Positions 31,670 through 31,795 of a stretch of DNA of 31,795 bases are shown here, one piece after another (positions within the stretch are counted from its first letter, which is position 1; each line of letters opens with the position of its first letter). The translations under genes and the position numbers were made by a program. The notes beneath the pieces are model-generated. The model made no database searches, was not told the origin of the DNA, and was given only the letters and a program-made list of their open reading frames with translations. Source of the DNA: an uncultured Clostridium sp. (GTDB lineage Bacteria; Bacillota; Clostridia; Lachnospirales; Lachnospiraceae); assembly GCF_900547735.1 (NCBI RefSeq), contig NZ_URHZ01000066.1:1-31795 (forward strand), given 5' to 3'.

Positions 31670-31795
31670 CGGGACGGCCGGGGGGCGGAATGGTGAGGGG
31701 GAAGTCGTGAGTCTTCAGTCCCGGGCGTTAGGTTGTCGCAGGTGGGGAATCCGGGCAGAAAAAGTTCCTGCGGGAAACGCTTGCGCTCTTTGGAG
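31670..31795 (+). repeat. Truncated copy of dispersed palindromic element (family A, right end)
   Basis: Contains GTCTTCAGTCCC (31711-31722), AGGTTGTCGC, GGTGGGGAATCCGGGCAGAAAAAG and GGGAAACGCTTGCGCTC in the same order as the left window end read on the minus strand, and as the left arm at 18.4 kb. It is cut by the window end. It begins about 25 bases after the MglB-like stop. The GC-rich CGCCGCCGGGACGGCC just before it is also shared in part with the left end. Confidence 0.82.

Overview
The window looks like chromosome of a gut Firmicute of the Lachnospiraceae (Clostridium cluster XIVa; Clostridium symbiosum, Enterocloster or Hungatella would fit). The grounds are a leucine T-box upstream of leuS, a desulfoferrodoxin, a YesN/YesM two-component pair, strong AGGAGG ribosome sites and moderate GC. 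The genus is an inference. Both window ends lie inside copies of one dispersed palindromic element, in opposite orientation, and a third, complete copy sits at 18.4 kb. This is what a draft contig broken at repeats would look like.

Layout. (1) 1-5.1 kb: a truncated palindrome copy; an orphan leucine T-box; a minus-strand operon of an AbgB-like M20 amidohydrolase and two small membrane proteins (probable permease pair); and a divergent regulator. This block lies between two directly repeated T-box leaders. (2) 5.1-8.0 kb: T-box and leuS. (3) 8.2-14.4 kb, plus strand: a membrane diguanylate-cyclase-like protein with HGDEF, a cysteine-rich HTH/ferredoxin protein, a LURP-one protein, an L,D-transpeptidase and a lipoprotein serpin. 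(4) 14.3-18.3 kb, minus strand: TPP riboswitch, thiX-thiY-thiZ (pyrimidine-precursor ABC importer) and a TatD-like hydrolase with a short tandem repeat at its N-terminus. (5) 18.4-21.6 kb: complete palindrome element, desulfoferrodoxin, YgeA/RacX-type racemase, two uncharacterised minus-strand genes and a 55-aa ORF. (6) 21.7-31.7 kb: a hairpin array, a promoter, a compact structured leader, then eight tightly packed genes. These are three molybdenum hydroxylase subunits, a MocA-like cytidylyltransferase, a YesN response regulator, a YesM histidine kinase, a membrane-anchored periplasmic-binding protein and an MglB-like sugar-binding lipoprotein.

How the parts may work together. The first operon probably imports and hydrolyses an aminoacyl-type amide under control of the divergent regulator. 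The thi operon salvages a thiamine pyrimidine precursor and is shut off by TPP. The last operon ties a molybdenum hydroxylase and its cofactor-maturation enzyme to a three-component sensing module (binding protein, kinase, AraC-type regulator). That linkage and its leader RNA are the most novel-looking parts of the window.

All calls rest on reading the sequence and on recalled family knowledge; no database search was run. No tRNA, rRNA, CRISPR array, transposase or phage gene was seen.
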